64,000 bases of DNA, from contig JAFLSE010000002.1 of the NCBI GenBank assembly GCA_022511075.1, positions 62,001-126,000 of the forward strand. The letters are read 5' to 3'. Shown one piece after another: positions 44,701 through 52,559 of the stretch. Position 1 is the first letter of the stretch; each line of letters begins with the position of its first letter. The notes beneath the pieces were generated by a model. It was not told the origin of the DNA. It saw only the letters and a program-made list of their open reading frames with translations, and ran no database searches. The position numbers and the translations under genes are program-made. The stretch comes from Prevotella sp. (GTDB lineage: Bacteria > Bacteroidota > Bacteroidia > Bacteroidales > Bacteroidaceae).

Positions 44701-45029
44701 TCAATGCTAATCCTGGATTGGCAAGCAGGTTTACTCATAAATTACACATTGACGACTATACGGAAAGCGAACTGTTTGAGATATTCAAGAAAATGGCTGC
44801 AAAGGAGCAATATGAGTTGTCGCCGGAAGCAGAGTTGCGCTTAAGAGAAGTCATATCACACAAAATGATAAACAAGAGTGAGAATTTCGGTAACGCACGC
44901 GAAATGCGTAACCTGCTCGAGGACACCATACAAAACTTGTCGCTTAGAGTGACATCAATGCCACAGGAAATGGTAACGAAAGAAACCTACCAAATTATTA
45001 TGCCCCAAGATATTAAGGTGGAAGGTTGA
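41712..45029 (+). CDS. Zinc-ribbon protein with four AAA+ (CbxX/CfqX-type) modules
   Basis: 1105 residues. A zinc ribbon (CESCKKEN...FCKWCG, 3-21) is followed by four AAA+ modules with Walker A boxes near 72, 334, 610 and 887. The last three read GNPGTGKT with DEAYTL in Walker B, the CbxX/EccA type; the first reads GETGTGKT with ILFFDN, so its Walker B Glu is replaced by Asn and it may bind but not hydrolyse ATP. CbxX proteins remodel other proteins (RuBisCO activase, EccA in type VII secretion). Here the target is presumably a partner of the phosphosignalling operon. Confidence 0.9.
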   Translation: MKCESCKKENRDIAKFCKWCGQPITQSNVLERLIGLEEVKSQLQSVVNTYTYLRTRSDASDIRLSVNIIVMGETGTGKTKLAEVLRDYFAQNGIIKKPKLMVVDAVDYQRFVDKWDDNIKKARGGILFFDNVQKLLPDKYSNQVNPLDKLFVEMDHWDDDPIVVISGLTRGLSEFLANNPAVANRFKYKFNLPSPSPKDLYDICKMLLRTKYGITTFTEEADDKLMRYFKYRIKTKDEGFGYAHEAVKTAEDIFTEFISRGIDVHDVVAEDIKGYVPQERSLDDILGDLDKYIGMNEVKNAVKEIAYAVKNAQERAMRGLGEQEKMTMHIVLTGNPGTGKTTIARELGEILAAIGYLDSGHVVEVDRAQMVSQYQGETPKLVDRLCDKAMGGILFVDEAYTLAPLSESGERDNQGAQALEKLMKRMEDDRGKFVVIAAGYRQEMDNLFRINPGFRSRFTYFLNIEDYNPDELFQIMESFAKVKKYHFSKDAEDLAKKMIGEMYASRDKDFANGRTMRQLFDSICKRQAQRLEKHGITGLTNDQLMMIEGEDIPYEPPKNIDFNQCLEKFNGMVGLETVKQEISNLASYINLQVKRGETDIFQGKHYVFTGNPGTGKTTVARIMADVFRTLGVLGRGQLIEADRSKLVAGYSGQTAIKTNQLIDSAMGGVLFIDEAYTLKNNDNDSFGAEAIDTLLKRLEDDLGKFICIVAGYTDQMHDFIDSNPGLKSRFTQTIHFDDYTAEELTQIFCNLVEKKNFTIDDDARQSLGRFFQQLCLRKDKNFGNAREARRIFDETIEHQSRRLVGLIDNPIFNEKDMYRITVDDLPLQQGTKARPLGDVLAEMNQFVGMAGIKDMIRRFAVQSMFMKQRAEKGVGGVQQMNLNFVLTGNPGTGKTSVSRMMGDVLLSIGILPSNRIVEASRATLVGKYMGETPKIVNSVCDRAMGGILFIDEAYTLYSENDQYGKEAIDTLMKRMEDDRGKFVVIAAGYKEHMTHFLNANPGLASRFTHKLHIDDYTESELFEIFKKMAAKEQYELSPEAELRLREVISHKMINKSENFGNAREMRNLLEDTIQNLSLRVTSMPQEMVTKETYQIIMPQDIKVEG

Positions 45030-45084
45030 AGATAACCAGTTTAAATAGACAATGTAACAATAACTCTGAAACAAATACGACAAA

Positions 45085-45690
45085 ATGATAATTTGCCCAA
45101 CATGTAGAGAGGAAATAGACGAAGGCTCACACTTCTGCGACCAGTGTGGACAGGCTTTACTGTATTGCAGCAACTGCGGTCGTGTTGATACCGGAAGACG
45201 ATGCACGCAGTGCGGAGGACTGATGGTAAGTGCCGACCAATACGGAAATGCCAAACCGTCGTTAATGTCATCGGTGACAAGTTCAACGCATGTGACCAAC
45301 ATGCAGAATGCCACCAACGTAGGCATGCCCATACAACGTGTGCCAACTATTGCCAACCAATCTATTCAGTCTCCACAAGGACATGGAGGAATACCAGTAA
45401 TGACGCTCATCAACCCCAAGTTGAACATAAGGGTCATAGGTATAAATGGTGCCGTAATTGGTAGACGACAAGGTCCTTACCACGACATTTTCCAGCAATT
45501 TATGTATGTATCTGGAGTACACGCGCAACTATTATACCAGTACAACACTGGCTGGAATATCATAGACAAGCATTCGAGCAACGGCACGAAACTAAATAAC
45601 AAGCCACTCACTCCCGACGTACCAGCAAAAATAAAAAACGGCGACATCATAACAGTAGCCAACGTTAATCTGCAGGTTAGCATAAACTAA
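45085..45690 (+). CDS. Zinc-ribbon and FHA domain protein
   Basis: 201 residues. An N-terminal double zinc ribbon (Cys 4/7/18/21 and 28/31/40/43), a flexible Ser/Thr/Gln linker (about 46-105), and a C-terminal FHA domain (about 110-201). The phosphothreonine-binding residues are in place: Gly-Arg at 126-127, Ser143 and His146 in VSGVHAQL, and HSSNGT with Asn166-Gly167. It should read phosphothreonine marks set by the kinase two genes upstream. Confidence 0.9.
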   Translation: MIICPTCREEIDEGSHFCDQCGQALLYCSNCGRVDTGRRCTQCGGLMVSADQYGNAKPSLMSSVTSSTHVTNMQNATNVGMPIQRVPTIANQSIQSPQGHGGIPVMTLINPKLNIRVIGINGAVIGRRQGPYHDIFQQFMYVSGVHAQLLYQYNTGWNIIDKHSSNGTKLNNKPLTPDVPAKIKNGDIITVANVNLQVSIN

Positions 45691-45727
45691 CAAGAAAACG
45701 CATAATACAAACCACACTTATTAATAT

Positions 45728-46483
45728 ATGAGCGTATTTTTAGTAACAGCTTCAAGCCAAATGGGACTTGTCAGAAAAAACAACGAGGACATGATCCTCG
45801 TTGACGACAAGCTTCTGAGAGACGACGAGATAGAAAGTACAATCATTGACGATAGTAACAAGACGACAACCATATTTGCCGTAGCCGATGGAATGGGTGG
45901 ACACCAAGCCGGAGAGGTGGCAAGCGGAGACGTACTTCACAGCCTGCAATATTTCGTGCAAGATTTGCCGGCAGGCATGAGTGTGTCGGAGTTTACGGAG
46001 GTCATGATGAAATGGTTTGATAACATCAATATGACTATCGACACCAAAGGCAGGATAAACCAAGAAATGGCATTTATGGGTACTACGCTTGTAGGTTTCA
46101 TACATTACAACGGCAGATTCTATTGGATGAACTGCGGCGACAGCCGTCTCTACCGCTTGCGTGATGGAGAACTGACACAAGTATCAACCGACCATTCTTT
46201 GCGTAACGCCATGGGATCTGAAGAGCCGTCGAACATAATCCTCAATTGCATCGGTGGCGGTTGCCAGACAAGCTACCTTGACATCTGTGAGTTTCAGGAA
46301 GAGGTAAGAAACGATGATGTTTACATGCTTTGTTCAGATGGTTTAAATGATATGATAGGAGACCAAGACATAGAGACAATACTCAATCTGCAAGGCACGG
46401 CAAGCGCTCTAATTCATGCAGCATACGAAGGTGGAGGCAGCGACAATGTTTCCGTAATTGTCGTAAAGGTAGAAATGATATAA
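45728..46483 (+). CDS. PP2C-family Ser/Thr phosphatase
   Basis: 251 residues, a complete PPM/PP2C phosphatase domain without extra parts. Motifs: VRKNNEDMILVDD (metal Asp/Glu region), VADGMGGHQAGEVAS at 52-66, NCGDSRLYRLRDGEL, VSTDHS, LCSDGLNDM and GGSDNVSVIVV. It would remove phosphate from Ser/Thr residues, the eraser to the kinase of the operon. Confidence 0.95.
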   Translation: MSVFLVTASSQMGLVRKNNEDMILVDDKLLRDDEIESTIIDDSNKTTTIFAVADGMGGHQAGEVASGDVLHSLQYFVQDLPAGMSVSEFTEVMMKWFDNINMTIDTKGRINQEMAFMGTTLVGFIHYNGRFYWMNCGDSRLYRLRDGELTQVSTDHSLRNAMGSEEPSNIILNCIGGGCQTSYLDICEFQEEVRNDDVYMLCSDGLNDMIGDQDIETILNLQGTASALIHAAYEGGGSDNVSVIVVKVEMI

Positions 46484-46498
46484 TAATAAAAAGTCACA

Positions 46499-47416
46499 AT
46501 GCCATTAAGAATTAAACGGGGACTTCCAGCCATAGACTTGCTGAGGGGAGAGAACATCTTTGTGATGGACGATGAGCGTGCCCACAGGCAGGACATACGC
46601 CCTATAAAGATCGTGATTCTTAACCTAATGCCAATAAAGGTGACAACAGAGACCGACCTCATTCGAGTGCTCTCCAACAGTGCCCTGCAACTTGATGTGC
46701 ATTTCATGAAACTGCGCAGTCACGTTCCCAAGAACACTCCCATAGAGCATATGATGATGTTCTACCGCGACTTCGACAAGATGAAAGATGAGAAGTTCGA
46801 CGGAATGATTATTACAGGTGCTCCCGTGGAGACCTACGATTACGAGGACGTGACCTATTGGGAAGAAGTTAGCACCATCTTCAAATGGGCACGCACCCAC
46901 GTTACTTCCACATTATATATATGTTGGGCAGCACAAGCCGGACTCTACTGCCATTACGGCATACAGAAATATCCTATGCCCAAAAAGATGTTTGGCATAT
47001 TCCCACAGGTGGCATTACAACCGGAACTGCCCGTGTTCCGTGGTTTCGACGATGTGTTTATGATGCCCCATAGTCGTCACACCGAGATACGGCGTGAGGA
47101 TATTCTTGCCTGCCCCGACCTGCAACTAATAGCCGAGTCCGAAGAGAGTGGCGTAGGCATCGTAATGGCTCGTGGCGGACGTGAATTCTATGTAACCGGG
47201 CATTTGGAGTATTCTCCCAATACACTTCACAACGAATATCAGCGCGACAGATACATACGCGATGATGTTGACTTGCCGAAGAATTATTATAAAGACGACA
47301 ATCCCGATAATCCGCCACTCGTAACATGGCGTGCGCATGCCAATCTTTTCTATACAAACTGGCTTAACTACTGTGTTTATCAGGAAACACCGTTCGACAT
47401 TGACAAAATCAACTGA
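46499..47416 (+). CDS. metA: Homoserine O-acyltransferase MetA, predicted acetyl-CoA type
   Basis: 305 residues, full-length MetA, first committed step of methionine synthesis from homoserine. Catalytic Cys142 is in ICWAAQAG, and His/Glu residues of the triad follow. Residue 111 is Glu (GAPVETYDYEDV); in characterised MetA enzymes Glu at this place goes with acetyl-CoA and Gly with succinyl-CoA, so acetyl transfer is predicted despite the usual succinyltransferase name. It begins 15 bases after the PP2C gene and its stop abuts the U32 gene. I see no riboswitch in the 15-base gap. Confidence 0.95.
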   Translation: MPLRIKRGLPAIDLLRGENIFVMDDERAHRQDIRPIKIVILNLMPIKVTTETDLIRVLSNSALQLDVHFMKLRSHVPKNTPIEHMMMFYRDFDKMKDEKFDGMIITGAPVETYDYEDVTYWEEVSTIFKWARTHVTSTLYICWAAQAGLYCHYGIQKYPMPKKMFGIFPQVALQPELPVFRGFDDVFMMPHSRHTEIRREDILACPDLQLIAESEESGVGIVMARGGREFYVTGHLEYSPNTLHNEYQRDRYIRDDVDLPKNYYKDDNPDNPPLVTWRAHANLFYTNWLNYCVYQETPFDIDKIN

Positions 47417-49197
47417 TGCGTTCACTTGAACTACTTGCGCCTGCAAAAAACCTTGAAACGGGAATGGCTGCCATCACGCATGGAGTAGATGCCGTATACA
47501 TAGGTGCAGAACGCTTTGGGGCAAGGGCAGCCGCAGGCAACAGCATCGACGACATTGCAACACTGTGTACCTTTGCACACCAATATAATGCAAAGGTATT
47601 CGTTACCGTGAACACACTTGTCCGTAACGAAGAAAAACCAACTGTGGAAAAGTTACTGCGCGAGTTATGCGAAATAGGTGTAGATGCCATTCTCTTTCAG
47701 GATATGTCGGTGCTTGCAATGTTTCATGGCATTGTTAACGAGCGCACGGAGCAATGTCTGCCATCACCGAAGGCGCATGCAAGCACGCAGACCGACAACC
47801 GCACGGCAGACAAGGTGCGCGCTATGCACAAAGCCGGCTGCGAGAGGGTTGTGCTTGCACGTGAACTGTCTGTCAAAGAGATTGCAGATATCCATCGCCA
47901 ATGCCCTGACGTTGAACTTGAAGTGTTCGTTCATGGCGCTCTCTGCGTCAGTTACAGCGGTTTGTGCTATGCCAGTGAGCGATGCTTCGGGCGTTCCGCC
48001 AATCGTGGCGAGTGCGCACAGGTGTGCCGCATGAAGTTCTCCCTGCTCGATGCCGACGACAATGTGCTGATAAAAGACCGATACCTTCTTTCACTAAAAG
48101 ACCTATGCCTTATTGACAGTCTTGAAGATTTGATAGAGGCTGGGGCTGTTTCGTTCAAAATAGAAGGAAGGCTGAAGGATGTGGCATACGTTAAAAACGT
48201 TGTTGCTGCATATAGTCAACGCCTCAACGAAATAATAAAGCGCAATCCCGAAAAATACTGCCGTGCATCACTCGGCACGGTAAAATACAACTTTACACCG
48301 TCGCTCGACAAGACATTTAACCGAGGCTACACAACATACTTTGCCAACGGTCGCACAGCCAATATATCATCACTCAATACACCAAAGGCTATGGGAGAGT
48401 TCGTCGGCAAGGTAAAGGAGATAAGAAATGACAGGCGTGGCGCTTCCTTCAATGTAGCAGGTACTGCAACATTCTCAAACGGCGACGGTTTGTGCTTCAT
48501 CAATCCCGACGGCAATTTGGAAGGTTTTCGTGTTAACAAAGCCGAAGGCAACAGACTGTTTCCATTGCGTATGCCGCAGGGACTGAAGGCTGGCACCCCA
48601 CTCTATCGCAACAATGACATAAGTTTTGAAAAACAACTGATGCGACAAGACAGTGCCGTGCGTACAATCCCCATAAAATTACATTTCTCTGCCGAAAGCG
48701 ACATCATCAGCCTATCCGCATATCTCGCAGATACTGATACCCACCTATGCACTGTCACCCACCCTTTTGAGTTGCAGACAGCGCAAACACCGCAACATGA
48801 CAACATCGTGCGCCAACTGACAAAGCTCGGTGGCACTATATACAGCAGTGATAAAGTGATTATGGATAATGATTTCCCTTATTTCATTCCCTCCAGTGTA
48901 CTTTCTTTGTTGCGACACAAACTTCTTGAAAACATATCACTAAACACAGAACAGCCATCACTAAACACAGAACACTCATCACTAAACACAGAACACTCAT
49001 CACTAAACACAGAACACTACCTGATGCAGTGTCGTTTCTGCCTACGCTACTCTCTCGGCTTCTGCACAAAGCATGGAGGTCGCAAACCAGAGTGGCGTGA
49101 GCCATTGCGCCTTCGACTTGGCGACGGCAAGATGTTTGCATTGGAATTTGACTGCACCCACTGCCAGATGAACCTGCTTCCTTTCAAAGGACAATAA
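47416..49197 (+). CDS. U32 family peptidase-like protein (RlhA/collagenase type)
   Basis: 593 residues. LELLAPAKNLETGMAAITHG opens the U32 domain; LEVFVHGALCVSYSGLCYAS and then RSANRGECAQVCR are its conserved core with the Cys cluster. The middle part resembles DUF3656, as in RlhA, which hydroxylates C2501 of 23S rRNA. Residues 508-535 are four tandem heptads SLNTE(H/Q)(S/P/Y) encoded by a 21-base repeat; a Cys-rich tail (CRFC...CTHCQM) follows. Its start overlaps the metA stop. Either an RNA hydroxylation or peptidase role is possible. Confidence 0.85.
   Translation: MRSLELLAPAKNLETGMAAITHGVDAVYIGAERFGARAAAGNSIDDIATLCTFAHQYNAKVFVTVNTLVRNEEKPTVEKLLRELCEIGVDAILFQDMSVLAMFHGIVNERTEQCLPSPKAHASTQTDNRTADKVRAMHKAGCERVVLARELSVKEIADIHRQCPDVELEVFVHGALCVSYSGLCYASERCFGRSANRGECAQVCRMKFSLLDADDNVLIKDRYLLSLKDLCLIDSLEDLIEAGAVSFKIEGRLKDVAYVKNVVAAYSQRLNEIIKRNPEKYCRASLGTVKYNFTPSLDKTFNRGYTTYFANGRTANISSLNTPKAMGEFVGKVKEIRNDRRGASFNVAGTATFSNGDGLCFINPDGNLEGFRVNKAEGNRLFPLRMPQGLKAGTPLYRNNDISFEKQLMRQDSAVRTIPIKLHFSAESDIISLSAYLADTDTHLCTVTHPFELQTAQTPQHDNIVRQLTKLGGTIYSSDKVIMDNDFPYFIPSSVLSLLRHKLLENISLNTEQPSLNTEHSSLNTEHSSLNTEHYLMQCRFCLRYSLGFCTKHGGRKPEWREPLRLRLGDGKMFALEFDCTHCQMNLLPFKGQ
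48937..49020 (+). repeat. 21-base tandem repeat inside the U32 gene
   Basis: Four tandem copies of 21 bases (48937-48957, 48958-48978, 48979-48999, 49000-49020), unit beginning TCACTAAACACAGAACA. The second and third are identical. The unit is a multiple of three, so copy-number changes keep the frame. Confidence 0.95.
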
Positions 49198-49208
49198 CTA
49201 AAAAAACA

Positions 49209-50180
49209 ATGAAGAAACTTCCCATACTGCTCCTGCTGATAATATCCACACTATGCTCGTGCTACCACCCAAACCGTAGTACAAGCGATGCATGGGATAT
49301 TGCTGAAAGCGACAGCGACACCATTTCGTTCTACTCCACCAGCCACTATGCACCAAGTTACAATTTCATCATAAAGAGCGATTCGTTAGTGTTGCAACGC
49401 CAGTCGCCCAAAGAGATTGTCATCGACAGCGTAGTATTCTACAAGAAGCAGCACGTGGTGGTGGCAGATGTTATGACCATTCAGGGTGACAGCATCGACA
49501 GCGTATGGGTGAAGATTGCTGCCGACCAGACAACAATGGGTTGGACACATGAAACAACATTGCTCGACAACGTGCGCCCTGACGACCCAATATCAACGTT
49601 CATCGACTTTTTCAGTGACACCCATCTACTTATCTTTATGGCTCTCGTCGTAATTGTAGCCGCCGCATACGGACTGCGAATGCTTGCACGCCGCAACGTA
49701 CACATAGTGCATTTCCGCGACATAGATACCATATACCCTACCCTCTTTGCCCTGCTCGTTTCGGCATCGGCAACGTTCTACAGTTCCATACAACTCATCG
49801 ACAGCGAGTCATGGCGACATTTCTACTATCATCCCTCGCTCAATCCTTTTGAACTGCCCCTACATTTGGCACTGTTCATCTTTTCCGTGTGGGCTATTAT
49901 CATAATGCTAATTGCCGTGTTCGACGAGGTTTTCAAGCGTCTGCCTGTGCTCGATGCACTGTTATATATGCTTGCACTTGCTGCCGTGTGCGCCGTAGAC
50001 TATGTGGTGTTCACCGTCACCACTCTCTACTACATTGGCTATCCTCTTTTCGCAGCATACGCCGCCTTTGCCCTATGGCGCTATTACACCACGAGCAGCA
50101 CTCCGTACAAGTGTGGACGATGCGGAAAAAATATCCACAGCAAGGGGCGATGCCCTCACTGTGGAACTATAAATGAATGA
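49209..50180 (+). CDS. Lipoprotein-like membrane protein with C-terminal zinc ribbon
   Basis: 323 residues. A hydrophobic N-terminus ends LCSCYHPN (lipobox-like), followed by about 120 polar residues, then four or five hydrophobic helices (from about 138 to 300) and a CxxC...CxxC zinc ribbon at the end (KCGRCGKN...CPHCGT). With the helices, the ribbon faces the cytoplasm if the N-terminal part is outside. The same ribbon style occurs in the operon proteins upstream. No named family is recognised. Confidence 0.7.
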   Translation: MKKLPILLLLIISTLCSCYHPNRSTSDAWDIAESDSDTISFYSTSHYAPSYNFIIKSDSLVLQRQSPKEIVIDSVVFYKKQHVVVADVMTIQGDSIDSVWVKIAADQTTMGWTHETTLLDNVRPDDPISTFIDFFSDTHLLIFMALVVIVAAAYGLRMLARRNVHIVHFRDIDTIYPTLFALLVSASATFYSSIQLIDSESWRHFYYHPSLNPFELPLHLALFIFSVWAIIIMLIAVFDEVFKRLPVLDALLYMLALAAVCAVDYVVFTVTTLYYIGYPLFAAYAAFALWRYYTTSSTPYKCGRCGKNIHSKGRCPHCGTINE

Positions 50181-50210
50181 GTAAAATCGTCTTGTTTACT
50201 GCGTATCGTT

Positions 50211-50672
50211 TCAGTTGTTGAAATAATACACGAATATAGCAATACCCTCAAGTGCAGGCTTGCGCTCGCCCTCTATCTCTATAGTAAACTTTATCTCGCA
50301 CTTCACTGCACCACGCAGGTTAACGCACGACTGAAGGAATGTACGCAGTCTCACGCTCTTGCCCACCAACACAGGTTGACCGAACTTCATCTTGTCAATG
50401 CCGTAGTTTATGAGTCTCTGCACGTTGTTCACCGTCACCGAGTGCTCCCACATATATGGAAGCAGTGACAACGTGAGATAACCATGTGCAATAGTGCTCT
50501 TGAACGGACTTTCCGTCTTTGCACGCTCCACATCAACGTGTATCCACTGATGGTCAAGTGTTGCATCTGCAAACAAGTTTATACGGTCCTGGTCTACCTG
50601 CACATAGTCCGACACTCCAAGTTCCTGCCCTTCCAGGGCTTTGAACTCCTCGTATGAATTAATTGTTATCAT
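50211..50672 (-). CDS. MaoC-like hot-dog dehydratase
   Basis: 153 residues. FADATLDHQWIHVDVERA followed by IAHGYLTLSLLPYM is the hydratase-2 signature of MaoC-like proteins, with the catalytic Asp and His pair in DHQWIH. It hydrates an enoyl-CoA or acts on a related acyl thioester. Convergent with the gene ending at 50180 and 29 bases from galE. Confidence 0.92.
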   Translation of the reverse strand: MITINSYEEFKALEGQELGVSDYVQVDQDRINLFADATLDHQWIHVDVERAKTESPFKSTIAHGYLTLSLLPYMWEHSVTVNNVQRLINYGIDKMKFGQPVLVGKSVRLRTFLQSCVNLRGAVKCEIKFTIEIEGERKPALEGIAIFVYYFNN

Positions 50673-50701
50673 CTTATTTTTATCGTCGTTTGCTATTAAT
50701 A

Positions 50702-51739
50702 TTATTGTATACCTTCAGCACGCAGTTTCTCCTGCCACTTCCATGCAGTCTTCAGTGTGTCCTCAAGACTTGTCTCTGCCTTCCAGCCAAGCACGTTGTT
50801 AGCCTTTTCCGGATTTGCCCACACCTGCTCAATATCTCCGGCACGACGTGGAGCAAACGCCCAGTTCAGTTTCACGCCAGTAACCTTCTGGAATGTGTCA
50901 ACAATCTCCTTTGTACTAACACCCTTACCAGTTCCCACATTGAACACCTCAAGTGGCTCGCTGTCAGTATCAAGCACACGAGTCATAGCCTTAACGTGAG
51001 CCTTTGCAAGGTCTACAACATAAATATAGTCGCGAATGCAAGTGCCGTCGGGAGTTCCGTAGTCGCTTCCGAACACCTTTAATTGCTCACGAATGCCCAT
51101 AGCCGTCTGCGTAACGTATGGAATCAAGTTCATAGGCACGCCATTTGGCATTTCACCTATTATTGCCGTTGGGTGCGATCCAATAGGGTTGAAATAGCGC
51201 AGGAGTATAGCCTTTATCGGACTGCCACTATTGATTGTGTCGCGAATAATCTCCTCGTTCACCTGCTTTGTGTTGCCGTATGGACTTTCGGCAGGTTTTA
51301 CAGGAGCATCTTCTGTAACAGGCAAGTTCTCCTTGTCGGGCTGTCCGTAAACAGTGCAGCTGCTTGAGAATATCAGACCCTTCACGCCATATTTAGGCAT
51401 CAGCTCCAGCAAGTTAATAAGGCTCACGAGGTTGTTACGATAGTACATCAGAGGTTTTTCCACGCTCTCGCCCACAGCCTTGCTTGCAGCAAAGTGGATA
51501 ATACCCTTTATATCCTTATATTTTGCAAATATATCTTCCATTGCCTTCAGGTCACAGCAGTCAGCTTCCTCAAATGCTGGGCGTATTCCCGTTATTTTCT
51601 CTATTCCGTCAACAACGTCTGCCTTCGAGTTTGATAGGTTGTCCACTATCACCACATCATAGCCGGCATTCTGCAATTCCACGGTCGTATGGCTTCCTAT
51701 GAAGCCCGTACCGCCAGTTACCAGTATTTTTTGTTTCAT
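50702..51739 (-). CDS. galE: UDP-glucose 4-epimerase
   Basis: 345 residues of the extended SDR family. TGGTGFIGSHTTVEL is the NAD-binding Gly motif; SSSCTVYG holds the catalytic Ser/Thr and ESPYGNTKQ the Tyr-Lys pair. FAPRRAGDIEQVWANPEKA near the C-terminus is typical of GalE. It interconverts UDP-glucose and UDP-galactose. Confidence 0.95.
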   Translation of the reverse strand: MKQKILVTGGTGFIGSHTTVELQNAGYDVVIVDNLSNSKADVVDGIEKITGIRPAFEEADCCDLKAMEDIFAKYKDIKGIIHFAASKAVGESVEKPLMYYRNNLVSLINLLELMPKYGVKGLIFSSSCTVYGQPDKENLPVTEDAPVKPAESPYGNTKQVNEEIIRDTINSGSPIKAILLRYFNPIGSHPTAIIGEMPNGVPMNLIPYVTQTAMGIREQLKVFGSDYGTPDGTCIRDYIYVVDLAKAHVKAMTRVLDTDSEPLEVFNVGTGKGVSTKEIVDTFQKVTGVKLNWAFAPRRAGDIEQVWANPEKANNVLGWKAETSLEDTLKTAWKWQEKLRAEGIQ

Positions 51740-51789
51740 CTTTTTTAAATTTAATATGTAGTTAATTTTTATCGTTCTATTTTTAGAGA

Positions 51790-52416
51790 TTACAACAGCT
51801 TGAACTTTTCCAATTCGTCAATGCCCTTGGAGGTACAAATTGCACGGAAGATAACCTGCGCCATAGTGTAGAACACTTCCTTAACTGGAAATATGCTATA
51901 TAGGTCGGATGTGTGTACGGTCTGCTGTATTCCATTTATTATGGTGTCCATAATATCAAAGTTGAAGTCGCTGCGGAAATAACCCTCCTCCACTCCACGC
52001 TTAAGGAACTTTCTGAAGTTTTCACGGTGCTCTTCCTTATTCTTCATAAAATATTCGGAAATGACAGGATAGCGGTAGAGGTCGGCAATGAACTTTGCGC
52101 TCGTATCGCCCAATTCCTTCATGTGATAGTTGAGCACATACAATACAATTTCCATCACATTTCTGTCACTGCTGCCGGCATACTCCTTCACTTTTCGGTC
52201 GTATTCCTTTTGGTGCGCCTTGAGCCCTTCAAACAACAACTCTTCCTTATTGGCATAAATCTCGTAAAGCGTGCGTTTCGAAATTTGCAATTCATCGGCA
52301 ATATCGTCCATCTTCACCGCCCTTATGCCGCGAGTAGCAAAGGCAGGGTAAGCGTATTCAAGAATGCGCTGCTTTAGTTGTCTTCGATATTCGGTTATGT
52401 TTTTCCTTTCTTCCAT
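51790..52416 (-). CDS. TetR/AcrR-type transcriptional regulator
   Basis: 208 residues. An N-terminal helix-turn-helix (about 18-63) with ILEYAYPAFATRGIRAVKMD and ELQISKRTLYEIYANKEEL is the TetR DNA-binding signature. The rest is helical and would bind a ligand. It is divergent from the malic enzyme gene maeB and lies 50 bases from galE, either of which may be a target. Confidence 0.92.
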   Translation of the reverse strand: MEERKNITEYRRQLKQRILEYAYPAFATRGIRAVKMDDIADELQISKRTLYEIYANKEELLFEGLKAHQKEYDRKVKEYAGSSDRNVMEIVLYVLNYHMKELGDTSAKFIADLYRYPVISEYFMKNKEEHRENFRKFLKRGVEEGYFRSDFNFDIMDTIINGIQQTVHTSDLYSIFPVKEVFYTMAQVIFRAICTSKGIDELEKFKLL

Positions 52417-52457
52417 AAACTTGCCAATAGTGTATGACCATATTTCCGATTATGGCG

Positions 52458-52465
52458 CAAAGATA
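52458..52465 (-). promoter_or_regulatory. -7 element of the TetR-type gene
   Basis: Minus strand TATCTTTG matches TAnnTTTG, 42 bases before the start. Confidence 0.5.
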
Positions 52466-52508
52466 CAAAAAAACAACAAAAAAATGATTTAATTAGAAAA
52501 GTTTTTTG

Positions 52509-52516
52509 TAATTTTG
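52509..52516 (+). promoter_or_regulatory. -7 element of maeB
   Basis: TAATTTTG matches TAnnTTTG, 44 bases before the start codon of maeB, in the gap shared with the TetR-type gene. Confidence 0.55.
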
Positions 52517-52559
52517 CACAAAATTGTAGGTTATTTGTTCAATTTATTAATTTAAAAAG

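Noticed and set aside
48937..49020. Possible CRISPR array
   Set aside because: The units are directly tandem without spacers and lie in frame within a conserved gene.
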